Assembly: GCA_035649495.1 (NCBI GenBank) | Contig: DASRJL010000036.1 | Span: 13,413 to 77,412 of the forward strand | Direction of reading: 5' to 3' | Source of the DNA: SG8-41 sp035649495 | Lineage (GTDB): Bacteria; Pseudomonadota; Gammaproteobacteria; Burkholderiales; SG8-41 | Length of the DNA: 64,000 bases | In this document: one piece after another, positions 8,001 to 16,155 of the stretch | How positions within the stretch are numbered: position 1 is the first letter of the stretch | How the letters are laid out: every line of letters starts with the position of its first letter | Made by a program: the position numbers and the translations under genes | Notes under the pieces: model-generated | What the model was told of the DNA's origin: nothing | Database searches by the model: none | The model's input: only the letters and a program-made list of their open reading frames with translations

Positions 8001-8969
8001 TCATTGTTCCGGCTTGATGCCCGCGTCCCTGATGACTTTACCCCACTTCTGCATCTCGGCCTTCAGAAACGCCGCGAATTCCTTCGGTGTGCTCCCCACC
8101 GCGTCCGCGCCGTCCAGCTCGAAGCGTTGCGCCACGTCCGGCAACCGCACGATTCGTGCGACTTCTGCCGACAGCTTGTTGACGATCGCCTGCGGGACTC
8201 CGGCGGGAGCGACCATTCCCTGGAATGCCTCCGCGCGGTAGCCGGGCAGGGTCTCGCCGACGGTCGGCACATCGGGCATGCCCGGCTGGCGTCTGGCGCT
8301 GGTGATCGCTACCGCGCGCAGCTTGCCGGCCTTGATGTGCGGCGCGGCGGATATCGTCGTCGTGAACAGCATGGTGACGCGTCCCCCCAGGACGTCGGTC
8401 ACGGCGGGCGGGATACCCTTGTAGGGCACGTGGATCATGCTGACGCCCGCCGCGCGCTGGAACATTTCGGCCGACAGATGGGGCGCCGAGCCCGCGCCGG
8501 GGGTCGCGAACGTCAGCTCGCCCGGCTTTGCCTTGGCCAGCGCGATCAGGTCCTTGACGGACTTGCCCGCAAAGGAAGGCGTGACGACGACCACATTGGG
8601 TTGCGAGTTCAACTGGGTGACGGGCGTGAAGGCCTTCTCTGGGTCGTACGGCAGCTTCGGATAGAGGCCCGGATTGATCGCGAACGTCGTCGTGATCATC
8701 AGGATGGTGTAGCCATCCGGCGCGGACTTCGACGCGATCTCCGTCCCCACGATGGTCGCCGCGCCGGGGCGCGAATCGACCACGATGTTCTGACCCCATT
8801 TCTCGGTCAGCTTCTGCCCGATCAGCCGTGTGCTGATGTCGAGCCCGCCGCCCGGCGCAAACGGCACGATCATGCGGATCGGCCTGCCGGGATAGTTGAC
8901 GGCGTCCTGGGAAAAGGCAGCCGTGGCGACTGCCGCGAGTGCACACACAGGAATACAAAGCAGCTTCAT
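8001..8969 (-). CDS. Bug/TctC-family substrate-binding protein (second of a tandem pair)
   Basis: A Bug receptor starting at the ATG at 8969 (MKLLCIPVCALAAVATAAFSQ, signal peptide), with YPGRPIRMIVPFAPGGGLD, LPYDPEKAFTPV and a TFATPGAGSAPHLSAEMF loop. The start codon overlaps the stop of the upstream Bug gene (TGATG), so the two receptors are translationally coupled. Having two adjacent, divergent paralogues in one operon suggests related but distinct ligands. The longer reading from 9011 would overlap the upstream gene and lacks a signal peptide at its front. Confidence 0.92.
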   Translation of the reverse strand: MKLLCIPVCALAAVATAAFSQDAVNYPGRPIRMIVPFAPGGGLDISTRLIGQKLTEKWGQNIVVDSRPGAATIVGTEIASKSAPDGYTILMITTTFAINPGLYPKLPYDPEKAFTPVTQLNSQPNVVVVTPSFAGKSVKDLIALAKAKPGELTFATPGAGSAPHLSAEMFQRAAGVSMIHVPYKGIPPAVTDVLGGRVTMLFTTTISAAPHIKAGKLRAVAITSARRQPGMPDVPTVGETLPGYRAEAFQGMVAPAGVPQAIVNKLSAEVARIVRLPDVAQRFELDGADAVGSTPKEFAAFLKAEMQKWGKVIRDAGIKPEQ

Positions 8970-9928
8970 CAGTCGAGCTTCACGCCCGCCGCCTTGATGA
9001 CCTTCGCCCACTTGTCGGTCTCCTTTGCAAGCAGCGCGGCGAACTCCGGGGGGCCGCCGCCGATCGGCTCGAAGCCGAGCTCGATGAGCTTGTCCCGCAC
9101 GTCGGCCATCTTGAGCACCTGCGCCATCGTCGCCGCCAGCCGGTTCACGGCGTCCTGCGGCGTGCGCGCCGGCGCGAGCGCGCCCCAGTACGAGCTGGCG
9201 TCGACCTCCTTCATGCCGGATTCGCCGAAGGTCGGCACCCGGGGCATCGCTGGCGAGCGCTTCGCACCGGTTACTGCTATCGCGCGCAGCCTGCCGGTTT
9301 CGACGTGTTGCTTCACCGAGCTGATGCCGGCGAACATCATCGTCACCTGGCCGCCGAGCACGTCGGCGACCGCGGGACCGGTGCCCTTGTACGGAATGTG
9401 CACGAGGTCGATCTTCGCGACGTACTTGAGGAGCTCGACGCCGAGGTGTGTCGAGCTGCCGGGACCGCCGGAGGCGAAGTTGAGCGCACCCGGCTGCGCG
9501 CGCGCGAGCGCAACGAGCTCCTTTACCGTGCGCACCGGCACCGACGGGTGCACGATCATGATCACGGGCGCGGTCGCCGCCAGCGACACCGGCGCAAAAT
9601 CACGCTCGGAGTGGTACGGCAGCTTCGAGTACAGGCTCGGGTTCGTCATGAAAGCCGTATCGACCATGAGGACGGTGTAGCCGTCCGCGGGTGCTTTCGC
9701 GACGATGTCGCTTCCGATCTGGCTGCCCGCGCCGGGACGATTGTCGACGATGAGCTGCTGCTTGAGCAGTTCGGCGAGCCTGGGCAGCATGATGCGCGTG
9801 AGGATGTCGGTGCCGCCCCCGGGGGCGAACGGCACGACGATCCGGACCGGTTTGACCGGATACGCCTGTACGAAAACAGCCGAGGCGCCGAAGAGGAGGG
9901 CGGCCGCTCCGCCAATCGCGGCTCGCAT
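8969..9928 (-). CDS. Bug/TctC-family substrate-binding protein (first of a tandem pair)
   Basis: A Bug receptor with a signal peptide (MRAAIGGAAALLFGASAVFVQA), YPVKPVRIVVPFAPGGGTD, KLPYHSERDFAPV and an NFASGGPGSSTHLGVELL loop. The ATG at 9928 is 2 bp past the stop of the carboxymuconolactone-decarboxylase-like gene; a TTG at 9934 would overlap that stop by 4 bp. Either way it is translationally coupled to the gene before it. The TGATG overlap with the next Bug gene shows they belong to one transcript. Confidence 0.92.
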   Translation of the reverse strand: MRAAIGGAAALLFGASAVFVQAYPVKPVRIVVPFAPGGGTDILTRIMLPRLAELLKQQLIVDNRPGAGSQIGSDIVAKAPADGYTVLMVDTAFMTNPSLYSKLPYHSERDFAPVSLAATAPVIMIVHPSVPVRTVKELVALARAQPGALNFASGGPGSSTHLGVELLKYVAKIDLVHIPYKGTGPAVADVLGGQVTMMFAGISSVKQHVETGRLRAIAVTGAKRSPAMPRVPTFGESGMKEVDASSYWGALAPARTPQDAVNRLAATMAQVLKMADVRDKLIELGFEPIGGGPPEFAALLAKETDKWAKVIKAAGVKLD

Positions 9929-9930
9929 CC

Positions 9931-10476
9931 TCAAGCCCGCTTCGCCTTGGGCGCGAAGTTGGGCTCGAGCTCGACGCGCAAGGCGTTGATCGTCGAGCCG
10001 AGCGCCATGAAATAGCCACAGAGGAGCGTGAGATCCGTGATCTGGCGCTCCGAGAAGTGCCGCTTCACCTCCGCGAACGTCTCGTCCGTAACCTTGCCGC
10101 CCTGGCCGAACTCGCGTGCGTAGCGTATCGCCGCCTTTTCAGACGTGCTGATCGTGTCGGACAGCGCGCCGCCCGATTCGAGGCTGTCGAGCTCCTGCTG
10201 CGTCACGCCCGCCTTCAGGGCGGGCGGATGATGGTGGCTCCAGGCGTACTGGTTGCCGACGGCGATCGCGAGGACGGAAAGCTCACGCACCCGCCCCGGG
10301 AACTCGGTGCCGTAGCGCACGTACTCCCCGTACTTTGCGAACGCGTCGAGACCCGCCGGCGCGTGGGAAAGGCTCATCAGGATGTTCGATACGTAACCGC
10401 GCGTTTCGGTGATACGCCGGTAGGTCGCGGCGAGCTGTTGGTTGCCTTCGGGATTCATCGGTTTGATGCGTTGCAT
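9931..10476 (-). CDS. Carboxymuconolactone decarboxylase-family protein
   Basis: A 181-aa all-helical CMD/AhpD-like protein, with the conserved block ELSVLAIAVGNQYAWSHHHPPALKAGV and IRYAREFGQGGKVTDETF. The AhpD CxxC pair is absent, and the His-containing YAWSHH segment is present, as in CMD-type members. Family members decarboxylate gamma-carboxymuconolactone or act on hydroperoxides; many catabolic-operon members are uncharacterised. GAGGAG precedes the ATG at 10476. It sits 20 bp after an alpha/beta hydrolase, which recalls the lactonase and decarboxylase pairing of protocatechuate catabolism (pcaD/pcaC), although no other pca genes are here. Confidence 0.85.
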   Translation of the reverse strand: MQRIKPMNPEGNQQLAATYRRITETRGYVSNILMSLSHAPAGLDAFAKYGEYVRYGTEFPGRVRELSVLAIAVGNQYAWSHHHPPALKAGVTQQELDSLESGGALSDTISTSEKAAIRYAREFGQGGKVTDETFAEVKRHFSERQITDLTLLCGYFMALGSTINALRVELEPNFAPKAKRA

Positions 10477-10496
10477 TGCTGCTCCTCGTTTGCCGG

Positions 10497-11336
10497 TCAG
10501 CGTGCGGTGGCGCTGTGCTTGAGCAGGAAGCGTTTCAGGTCCTGCGCGCAGCGGTCGGGCACGGCGTCGGTGATGTTGTGCGGCAGGCCGTCGTAGACGA
10601 TGAACTCGCAGCCGGGGATGCGGTCCGGCAGCGCGCGATAGTTGTCGACCGGATGAATCGGGTCGCCGCCCGGCGCGACCGCGAGCACCGGGCAGCGGAT
10701 GCGGTGCAGATCGTCGATAACGACGAACTCGCGCATCATCGGCACGAAGCGCTCGAGCACCGGCACGGGCGTCTTCGACGACTCGGCGATGAACCAGTCG
10801 ACGAATCCCGGCTCCGCGGTCGGGAGATCGACGCGATCGGCGATCGTCTCGCGCAGGAACGCGGCAAGGCCTTTCTCGCCGGCGCGCTTCACCCAGCTCA
10901 TCTGGTCCTGCCGCGCGTGCTTGATGCCGCCCGTGCCTGCGAACGCTGCGAGCGAGAGCACACGGTCGGGATAGTCGATTGCAGTCTTCTCGGCAACGAT
11001 CGCTCCGGCCGACGAGCCGGCGACGTGGAAGCGCGTGGCGCCGATGTGATCGGCGAGCTCCACCACGTCCTTCACCAGCCGCTGCTGGTCGAGTTGCCGC
11101 GGGCCCGGAACGCCGCTTTGCCCGTGCCCGCGCATGTCGATCCTGGCCACCCGGAAGTTGCGCGCAAGGTGGGGGACCCACGCATAGAAGCGCTTCGAGC
11201 TGCCCATCGCCGCGTGGATTAGGATCAGCGTATCGGCGGGCTTCCAGGGATCGGTGTAGTCGTCGAGCGCGTAGGCGATGGACAGCCCGTCCGAGGCCTT
11301 GAACGTCTGCATCTCCCAGCGGGCGTCCTGATTCAT
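10497..11336 (-). CDS. Alpha/beta hydrolase (3-oxoadipate enol-lactonase-like)
   Basis: A 279-aa hydrolase of the alpha/beta fold: LILIHAAMGSSKRFYAWVPHLA (oxyanion region), IDMRGHGQS, and the nucleophile elbow VAGSSAGAIVAEKTA with Ser in GSSAG. An acid near PVLAVAPGGDPIHPVD and a late His in YDGLPHNITD complete the triad. The closest recognisable group is enol-lactonase-like esterases. In the operon it precedes the CMD-family gene, suggesting ring-cleavage-product or lactone processing (inference). There is no strong Shine-Dalgarno before the ATG at 11336. Confidence 0.82.
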   Translation of the reverse strand: MNQDARWEMQTFKASDGLSIAYALDDYTDPWKPADTLILIHAAMGSSKRFYAWVPHLARNFRVARIDMRGHGQSGVPGPRQLDQQRLVKDVVELADHIGATRFHVAGSSAGAIVAEKTAIDYPDRVLSLAAFAGTGGIKHARQDQMSWVKRAGEKGLAAFLRETIADRVDLPTAEPGFVDWFIAESSKTPVPVLERFVPMMREFVVIDDLHRIRCPVLAVAPGGDPIHPVDNYRALPDRIPGCEFIVYDGLPHNITDAVPDRCAQDLKRFLLKHSATAR

Positions 11337-11346
11337 CGATGCTTAC

Positions 11347-11399
11347 TCAACACTTGACACTCGTCACTCGCCACTCGCCACTCAACACTCAACACTCAT
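11347..11399 (-). repeat. 7-bp tandem repeat (TTGAGTG/GCGAGTG) abutting the SDR stop codon
   Basis: Read on the minus strand, the stop TGA of the SDR gene runs straight into TGAGTG, TTGAGTG, TTGAGTG, GCGAGTG, GCGAGTG, ACGAGTG and TCAAGTG. This is an array of about seven heptamers filling almost the whole gap to the alpha/beta hydrolase start. Because 7 is not a multiple of 3, successive units shift frame. Confidence 0.75.
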
Positions 11400-12181
11400 C
11401 AGTAGGCCGAACGGCCGCCGTCCGCCGGAATACCCGCGCCCGTGATCATGCGCGACTCGTCGGAAGCGAGGAAAAGCGCGATGCGCGCGATGTCCTCCGG
11501 CGAGCCGACCCAGAAGGGATATTCTTTCACGCGCCCGGCGGCGTCCTGCAGGTCCACGACCGGCCCCTGCCGTTCGGGCGTGCCATAGCGGCTGGTGATG
11601 CGCTCGGTCAGTATGCGCCCCGCGCAGATCGCGTTCACCCGCACGTTGTTCTTTGCGAAGGTCCCGGCGAGTGCGCGCGTGAGCGACAGTATCCCGCCCT
11701 TGGCCGTGGTGTAGATGTGGGCCGGGCTGGCTCCGCGCAGCGCGGCGCCCGAGGACATGTTCACCACCGCGCCGCCGCCCGCTTCGACGATGCGGGGGAT
11801 GCCGTGGCGGCACATGAGTATCGGGCCGAGGAGGTTGAGCGACATCGTGCGCTGCCACTCGGCCATGTCGACCTCGGTCACGAGGGCGTCTTCGGCCGTG
11901 GAGCCGCCGGCGCAGTTGTAGAGCACGTCGAGCTTGCCAAAGCGCTCGACCGTCGCGGCCACGGCACGCTTCGCGCTTTCTTCGTTCGTCACGTCGGTCT
12001 CGACGAATAGCGCCTCGCCGCCGGCTTCCTTCACCATGCGCTCCGTCGCAAGCCCGCGCGAGCGATCGATCTCGGCGACCACGATCCGCGCGCCTTCCTC
12101 CGCGAAGAGGCGCGAAGCCGCTTTGGCGATTCCGGACCCGGCGCCGGTGATCAGGGCGACCTTCCCCTCGAGGCGATTCAA
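11399..12181 (-). CDS. SDR-family oxidoreductase
   Basis: A 260-aa classical short-chain dehydrogenase. It has KVALITGAGSGIAKAASRLF (TGxxxGxG with the last Gly changed to Ala, GIA), the NCAGG motif, catalytic Ser in VVNMSSGAA, and Tyr-x3-Lys in IYTTAKGG. The end SPEDIARIALFLASDESRMITGAGIPADGG is typical. I choose the TTG start at 12181 because GGGGAG lies 6 bp upstream and the fold begins there; the same frame runs far upstream without other coding evidence. It is the first gene of the six-gene minus-strand operon ending with the ThDP enzyme. Confidence 0.88.
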   Translation of the reverse strand: MNRLEGKVALITGAGSGIAKAASRLFAEEGARIVVAEIDRSRGLATERMVKEAGGEALFVETDVTNEESAKRAVAATVERFGKLDVLYNCAGGSTAEDALVTEVDMAEWQRTMSLNLLGPILMCRHGIPRIVEAGGGAVVNMSSGAALRGASPAHIYTTAKGGILSLTRALAGTFAKNNVRVNAICAGRILTERITSRYGTPERQGPVVDLQDAAGRVKEYPFWVGSPEDIARIALFLASDESRMITGAGIPADGGRSAY

Positions 12182-12326
12182 CGGAGCTCCCCGGGGAAAT
12201 GCTTCCCGCTGGCGGTCCAGTACGATGCGTCGGTCATCTCGCGAGGGAACGGTCTGCTTGTCGGGAGCGATCGGAGGAGGAGCGCGATCGATTATAAGGT
12301 ACCCAGAACCCATCTCAAAAAAAGCA

Positions 12327-12360
12327 TACGGACAGATGAACAAGATGAAAAGGATAAGGG
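12327..12360 (+). repeat. CATACGGACAG-ATGAACAAGATG repeat
   Basis: A short stretch built from GGACAG, ATGAACAAG and ATGAAAAGG units resembles sequences near 5.09, 15.69 and 35.12 kb. Here it lies in the promoter region between divergent SDR and Bug genes. Confidence 0.5.
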
Positions 12361-12430
12361 CGCTATCAAACGCACATTGTGGACATCGGCATCTGTTATT
12401 CTCCCGATGACCAACGCTCGAGGATTTCTC

Positions 12431-13408
12431 ATGAAAGCAGGTGCGAGAACCGCGATCGCGCTCGCGGCTGCAGCGTTGGTCGCAAGCGCCTACGGAGCGC
12501 AGGGCACGAGCGCTTATCCTTCCAGGCCCATCCGTCTCATCGTGCCGTTCTCTCCCGGCGGCAGCGCCGACAATCTCGCGCGCACGATGCAGCCGGCGTT
12601 GAGCGCGGCGCTCGGTCAATCCCTCGTCCTGGACAACCGCGGGGGCGCAAGCGGCGTCATCGGCACCGAGCTCGTCGCGCGCGCGCGCGCCGACGGCTAC
12701 ACCATCCTGCTCATCACGACGACGCACACCGTGAACCCGAGCCTCCTGAAGAAGCTGCCGTACGACACGATCAGGGACTTCGCTCCGATCTCGCTGGCGG
12801 CGTCGCAGCCAAACATCCTGGCGGTGCACCCCGCGGTGCCCGCAAGATCGGTCAAGGAGCTCGTCGACCTGGCGAAGTCGAAGTCCGCGCACCTCACCTA
12901 CGCCTCCGGCGGCAGCGGCAGCTCGCCGCATCTTTCGGGAGAGCTCTTGCGCATGGTCGCCGGCATAGCCCTCACCCACGTGCCGTTCAAGGGCTCCGGC
13001 CCCGGCGTCACCGCGCTGCTCGGCGGCCAGGTCACGATGATGTTCGCGGGTCCGCTCACCTTCGAGGCGCACATCAAGGCCGGGAAGTTGCGCGCCCTTG
13101 CCATCGCCGACCGCAAGCGCTCATCCGCGCTCCGGGACTTGCCGACGATGGCGGAAGCGGGCTTCGGCGGTGTCGAAACCGGAACGTGGTTCGGATTCAT
13201 AGGACCGGCAGGAATCCCACCGGACATCGCGCAGGCGGTGCACGAGGCCGTCGTGAAAGTGATGGCCCAACCGGACATGAACGCGCGGCTCGCCGCGCAA
13301 GGCGTGGACATCGTCGGCGCCGGCCCGCGCGACTTCGGCAAGACCATTCGCGAAGAGGTCGACAAGTGGGCGAAGGTCGTGAAGCAGGCGGGGATTACCG
13401 CGGAGTAA
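12431..13408 (+). CDS. Bug/TctC-family substrate-binding protein
   Basis: A Bug receptor. The ATG at 12431 is preceded by GAGG and opens a clear signal peptide (MKAGARTAIALAAAALVASAYGAQ), followed by YPSRPIRLIVPFSPGGSAD, KLPYDTIRDFAPI and a TYASGGSGSSPHLSGELL loop. Upstream in-frame starts at 12377 (TTG) and 12407 (ATG) would put polar residues before the signal and are less likely. It is divergent from the SDR-led operon, so it may share control with it. Confidence 0.92.
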   Translation: MKAGARTAIALAAAALVASAYGAQGTSAYPSRPIRLIVPFSPGGSADNLARTMQPALSAALGQSLVLDNRGGASGVIGTELVARARADGYTILLITTTHTVNPSLLKKLPYDTIRDFAPISLAASQPNILAVHPAVPARSVKELVDLAKSKSAHLTYASGGSGSSPHLSGELLRMVAGIALTHVPFKGSGPGVTALLGGQVTMMFAGPLTFEAHIKAGKLRALAIADRKRSSALRDLPTMAEAGFGGVETGTWFGFIGPAGIPPDIAQAVHEAVVKVMAQPDMNARLAAQGVDIVGAGPRDFGKTIREEVDKWAKVVKQAGITAE

Positions 13409-13529
13409 GCGTTCCGCCGCGCACGCAGTCCGAGGAGCTGCGATTTCATGCAAAATCTCGACAAGCGCCTGGGCGGCGTCGCGGCGCTTCCGGCTGTTTT
13501 ATCCTGTCACGTCTACTCATTGCCGAATC

Positions 13530-14000
13530 ATGCTTCGATCCGCCGTAATCCTCATTGCAGCCGTTTTCGTCCTGGCCGGATGTGACCCGGCCCCGGAACG
13601 GTCTACCGGCTCCACGTCCGCCGGCCCCGGCATGCCTCGAAAAGCCGCGCCTCGCCGTGCGCAGGACTTGCGCAGGCCGGAGGTCACCACGGAAGCCATT
13701 TCCAGGGACGTCGTGGGCCGGGCAGTGGAAATATCCGAGGCGACGGGATCCGGCCCGGAGGATAAATGGACTTTCGAGGCCGATGAATACCGCCGGATCG
13801 ATATCCTCGAAACGCATGCGAGCGAGAGCGCACTGGAAATTCTCGTATTCATGCTGACGCGAGACAACCCCAAGGCCGGGGACCATGCACTGCAGGTATC
13901 CGGGCGGCTGCGGCTTCGCTACGAATGGCGCGACGGGCGATGGGTTCTCCGGCACATCGAGAATCTGACGTTCCGGTACACGATAGGCATTGCGACGTAA
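13530..14000 (+). CDS. Putative lipoprotein of unknown function
   Basis: A 156-aa protein starting with a lipoprotein signal: MLRSAVILIAAVFVLAGCDPAP, with the lipobox LAGC at residues 15-18. A Pro/Arg-rich spacer (about 20-50) leads into a compact domain (about 55-156) that reads like a small beta-barrel or NTF2-like fold, with DKWTFEADEYRRIDI and LRLRYEWRDGRWVLRHIENLTF. I do not recognise a named family. The Asp after Cys would favour retention in the inner membrane under the E. coli +2 rule; this is inference. It is convergent with the tannase-family gene (27 bp). Confidence 0.7.
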   Translation: MLRSAVILIAAVFVLAGCDPAPERSTGSTSAGPGMPRKAAPRRAQDLRRPEVTTEAISRDVVGRAVEISEATGSGPEDKWTFEADEYRRIDILETHASESALEILVFMLTRDNPKAGDHALQVSGRLRLRYEWRDGRWVLRHIENLTFRYTIGIAT

Positions 14001-14027
14001 ATAACGAGTCGAACACGCCGGTCTTTG

Positions 14028-15689
14028 TCATTGACCGGCGCAGGCGAAGCTCGACGCCTCGTTCGGGTCGCCCCGACCGTCATAGCGCGGCGTCAGGGGA
14101 TAGCGGCACATGGGGCGCGATCCAGTAACCGTGAACGGCGCCTGCCTTTCCTGCGTGACCTGGAGCAGTTGCTCCGGCGCCTTTCCCGTGTCGACCCAGG
14201 AATCCAGGGCGCCCAGCATGTCGACTTTCGCCGGCACCGCGGCGCCCGAGCTCAGAAGCCCGTTGCCGGCATGGTTTACGCCGGGAGTGACGAAGAAGCG
14301 AACGAACTGGTTGACGCGCGCCTGGCCCATCCTGGCGACGACCGAGTTGTAATAGGCGATCTCCTGCATCACGCTGCGCTGATAGTCGGCGCCGTTGCCT
14401 TTCAGGATCAGTTTGCCGCCGCGGGCCAGGAAGGCCGACAGGTCGGGATCGGTGGTATCGAACATCTCGGAAATCTCGCGGACGCGCGCCGCATGGTCCG
14501 CAGCCTTGAAGTCGAACGAGTTGAACGCGGGATCGCGCACGAAGACGTAGCGCACGAATCCGTCCGCGTTGACCCAGCCGATCGATGCCGTCTTGCCGGG
14601 CTTGACCGGGAATTGCGGTTTTTCCATGCCCGTCAGGGTCTCGACGAGGCCACCCGGCTGATCCTCGCCGCCGTAGTTCCAGCCCGGAAAAGAGGTAACG
14701 CCGTGCTTCATGGGAAACGGATACACGAACGGGCGGTGCGTCAGCCGGACGGCCTCGAGCTGCGCGTCCGAGAGGCAGCTGTCGCCCGTGTCGGCGCCGC
14801 CGGGACAGCGCAGCGTTCCCACGTCGAACACCTTCATGCACTTTTCGTAGGCGCCGATCACGCCGTCGGCCAAGCCGTCCAGCTTGTCGCAGGCGGCCGT
14901 AACGGCGCCGTGGATCAGCTTGACCTTGGCCGGGCTGATCCAGCCGCCGTCTCTCTGCAGCTGGCCCAGCCTCGCCCGCACCAGGTTGGCGCCCGTGTAG
15001 TTGACGACCGGCACCACGCTCACGATGCCGTCGAAATCGTTCGGGAACCGCTGCGCCATCATGAGGCCTTCGCGGCCGCCTTCCGAGCCGCCGAAGAAAT
15101 AGAGCTTCGCCGGCCTGCGGTCGTAGAACGCGGTGGCTATCCTTACGCCCACGTCGCGCGTCTTCTTGTAGGACGCGTAGGCCATGTTGAGCAGCGACTC
15201 GTCGTTCAAGGCAAACTCCCGCGGCTCCTTGAGCTTCCTGTTGTCGTGGCCGGCATCGGTGCCCCAGGTCGCGAAGCCGCGCGCCACCGGTACCGGCGTA
15301 TCGCCCCGCGCATCGCGCAATGGATTCAAGCCCGTGATCAGGACGCCGTTGGAACCGCCGCCGCCGTACTGGACGGCCTTGCCGTTCCACTGCACGGGCA
15401 GGTTGACCTGGAAATTCACCGGTGGCGCACCGGGATCGACCGGCTGCACGGCGCCCAGCACCTGGCAGTACTCGCGCTTGACGTCGGGTGTCGCGGGATC
15501 GGCTGACACCGTCGCCATCGCCGCGGACAGAATTGTCGCGCCCCCGCTGGGAAGACCGATGTCGCCCGCCGGGATTTTAAGCTTGACGAGATCGGCGCAT
15601 GCGGTCGCGGCTTGCGCGGGGGCAGCGAAGGCTGCAGCGACGAAAGCAGCACCGGCGAGCAACGCGTGATGGAGCTTGAAGCGAGCCAT
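14028..15689 (-). CDS. Tannase/feruloyl esterase-family alpha/beta hydrolase
   Basis: A 553-aa secreted hydrolase with a signal peptide (about residues 1-27, AAPAQA-A), the family opening CADLVKLKIP, and a nucleophile elbow at LYFFGGSEGGREGLMMAQRFP with Ser202. The late GVNHAGNG supplies the His. Family members de-esterify gallate, ferulate or mono-hydroxyethyl terephthalate. In classical tannases a Cys precedes the nucleophile (CS-D-HC motif); here it is Gly, so the usual Cys-Cys link next to the triad is missing. Substrate is unknown. It stands alone on the minus strand. Confidence 0.85.
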   Translation of the reverse strand: MARFKLHHALLAGAAFVAAAFAAPAQAATACADLVKLKIPAGDIGLPSGGATILSAAMATVSADPATPDVKREYCQVLGAVQPVDPGAPPVNFQVNLPVQWNGKAVQYGGGGSNGVLITGLNPLRDARGDTPVPVARGFATWGTDAGHDNRKLKEPREFALNDESLLNMAYASYKKTRDVGVRIATAFYDRRPAKLYFFGGSEGGREGLMMAQRFPNDFDGIVSVVPVVNYTGANLVRARLGQLQRDGGWISPAKVKLIHGAVTAACDKLDGLADGVIGAYEKCMKVFDVGTLRCPGGADTGDSCLSDAQLEAVRLTHRPFVYPFPMKHGVTSFPGWNYGGEDQPGGLVETLTGMEKPQFPVKPGKTASIGWVNADGFVRYVFVRDPAFNSFDFKAADHAARVREISEMFDTTDPDLSAFLARGGKLILKGNGADYQRSVMQEIAYYNSVVARMGQARVNQFVRFFVTPGVNHAGNGLLSSGAAVPAKVDMLGALDSWVDTGKAPEQLLQVTQERQAPFTVTGSRPMCRYPLTPRYDGRGDPNEASSFACAGQ

Positions 15690-15716
15690 CGGGTTTCATC
15701 CTGTCTGTTTTTCGAT
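15690..15716 (-). repeat. TTCATCCTGTCTGTTTTTCGATC repeat at the tannase start
   Basis: More than 20 bp ending in CTGTCTGTTTTTCGATC just upstream of the tannase start recurs essentially unchanged (on the minus strand) near 35.10-35.14 kb upstream of the dioxygenase. Related GACAGGATGAACAGG sequence occurs near 5.09 and 12.33 kb. All four lie at gene starts. Confidence 0.55.
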
Positions 15717-15787
15717 CCTGGGATTATAGGTGCCACCCCAGGGCGTGGCGAAGCTACAATCTCGACAGGCTCTTTCGAGGACAACCC

Positions 15788-16039
15788 ATGAGCATTCAGA
15801 AAATCCACGAGCTGGCATTGTCGGTGCGCAACTGGGGCCGCTGGGGGCGGGTATTCCGCAGCCCGTTCCATGCCTGCGCGATTCCGAACATGGGCCTGAC
15901 CCTGGGCGAGATCTTCTACCTGGAGGAGCTGGCCACGGATTGCGCCGCCGACGGTCGTTACGCCTTCCTCCTGGTTGCGCCGCCGCTGCCGATCACGGGC
16001 GGCGTCGGCACACCGATCAATCCCTACGCCATCAAATAG
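15788..16039 (+). pseudogene. Cyclase-family protein remnant with a large in-frame internal deletion
   Basis: An 83-aa ORF. Residues 1-20 (MSIQKIHELALSVRNWGRWG) look like the N-terminus of a cyclase-family (kynurenine-formamidase-like) enzyme. Residues about 30-83 (IPNMGLTLGEIFYLEELATD...PLPITGGVGTPINPYAIK) look like the C-terminus of the same family. Full-length members are about 250-320 aa, so about 200 residues, including the HxGTHxD metal motif, are absent without a frameshift. The junction is near GRWGRVFRSP. This is probably non-functional, though the frame and start are intact. A 14-bp tandem array follows the stop codon. Confidence 0.65.
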
Positions 16040-16043
16040 AGCG

Positions 16044-16150
16044 TCTCAGATAAGGCGGCTCAGATGAGGCGGCTCAGATAAGGCGTGTAGAGAGGTAGTG
16101 GTGTAGAAACCCATGACGCATGACCCCTGACCCATGACGCATGACCCGAC
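16044..16150 (+). repeat. 14-bp tandem repeat followed by a TGACCCC/ATGACGC heptamer-type array
   Basis: Bases 16044-16085 are three units of CTCAGATAAGGCGG (14 bp). After about 25 bp, 16112-16150 holds CATGACGC and TGACCCC-type units that run into the 5' end of the next Bug ORF. The two arrays fill nearly all the space between the cyclase remnant and the Bug gene. Confidence 0.7.
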
Positions 16151-16155
16151 GGGCA

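Noticed and set aside
7863..9680. 605-aa plus-strand ORF across two Bug genes
   Set aside because: It is the antisense shadow of high-GC genes with clear families on the minus strand.
9931..11336. Naming the hydrolase/CMD pair pcaD and pcaC
   Set aside because: No other protocatechuate genes are nearby, and the neighbouring ThDP enzyme and Bug receptors are not part of that pathway; the symbols would overstate the evidence.
11399..13072. 557-aa minus-strand ORF that could be read as a fusion containing an SDR domain
   Set aside because: Only the last 260 codons resemble a protein; the upstream part is the antisense of a Bug gene and has no start or domain support. The SDR begins at the TTG at 12181.
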